A stretch of 64,000 nt of DNA. Origin: Liolophura sinensis. Taxonomy: Eukaryota; Mollusca; Polyplacophora; Chitonida; Chitonidae. The notes under the pieces are model-generated. The model was not told where the DNA came from. It saw nothing but the letters and a program-made list of their open reading frames with translations, and did no database searches. The stretch lies in NCBI RefSeq assembly GCF_032854445.1, contig NC_088306.1, forward strand, positions 27,995,764-28,059,763, read 5' to 3'. The position numbers and the translations under genes are program-made. Positions 63,676 through 64,000 of the stretch are shown here, in pieces. Position 1 is the stretch's first letter. Each line of letters starts with the position of its first letter.

Positions 63676-64000
63676 CACCAATATATAATGTATGCTGACT
63701 AAAAGAAACATTGTTACAACACTAAATACAGGTAGTTATTCCTAGAAACACGAGCTGTTGTTCTCTGACTTGTAGAAAAAAGGATTGTAATACTAGGTAT
63801 TGTAGTTATTTCTAGAAACACTTTGAACAGTGTTTGTCAACTTATAAAAACACGGTTTTAATGAAAATAAATATACCTGTTTGCAGAAGTATAAATTAAT
63901 TTATCTTTGCTAGTGGAAGCAGCAACACCTGTTATTACATATACTTCCCTTATAGGTTGTATAAACAATAACGCGAATCTTAGCAGATCAGTTTTTATCA

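Larger units (their letters stand above)
57241..64000 (+). other. Probable first intron of the second gene (continues past the window)
   Basis: Starts at the GTAAGT donor at 57241. I find no acceptor followed by a credible open exon up to 64000. It holds the minisatellites, SINE and dispersed repeats listed separately. 59225-59930, 60235-60785, 60860-61085 and 63680-64000 are AT-rich with nothing recognisable. Confidence 0.5.

Overview
The window is eukaryotic and most likely from a marine mollusc. GT-AG introns, tRNA-derived SINEs with Pol III A and B boxes, many minisatellites, and a DNA transposon are visible. At least six places carry a dispersed repeat with a poly-(TTTA) head, a GATTGGTGTTTTACGCCGTA-type core and a CACTTATACGACGGCGGCC-type block, and one place carries a fragment around GTGCTTGGAGTTTAACGTCG. 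I know both repeats from bivalve and gastropod genomes. The species is not determinable by eye.

Positions 1-37833 are dominated by one plus-strand gene for an enormous threonine-rich, mucin-like repeat protein. Exon 'a' (1-2601, entering from the left edge) encodes about 69 copies of a 12-residue unit (MDTTTPDQSTTV). A 5.1 kb phase-1 intron (2602-7703) follows. Exon 'b' (7704-37833) is about 30 kb long and has roughly 830 more units of the form [VM/VI]-x-TTT-x-x-Q-TTT. Together they encode about 10,900 residues in this window, with neither protein end visible. The 36-bp units are arranged in nested higher-order repeats: 1080 bp in exon a; 1.8-2.3 kb (ten copies), 1578 bp, 918 bp and 144 bp in exon b; and a near-identical copy displaced by 10.59 kb. 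The frame is broken once in exon a (one missing base near 1840). It is broken again in exon b by six single-base insertions confined to 26675-27592, whose sum restores the frame. These look more like unpolished sequence at a repeat join than biology, but that needs reads to decide.

From 37834 to about 56600 I see no intact gene. This interval holds decayed continuations of the repeat array just past the exon b donor, several minisatellites and SINEs, and a region (about 40470-50600) flanked on both sides by similar hairpin motifs built on GGCGACC/GTCGCC. Inside it are minus-strand fragments of a SET8/KMT5A-like SET domain (45656-46509, frameshifted) and a defective pogo/Tigger-type transposon (47536-49779). 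The transposon has matching terminal inverted repeats and a transposase remnant ending in a PHD-type zinc finger. The whole interval may be a large nested mobile element.

At 56844-57240 a second plus-strand gene begins: a TATA box, a 5' leader, a well-placed start codon and a 25-codon signal-peptide exon ending in a perfect CAG/GTAAGT donor. The rest of the window (57241-64000) appears to be its first intron. It carries a 70-80 bp minisatellite, a SINE, microsatellites and an 82-bp tandem array of about 26 copies at 61524-63675.
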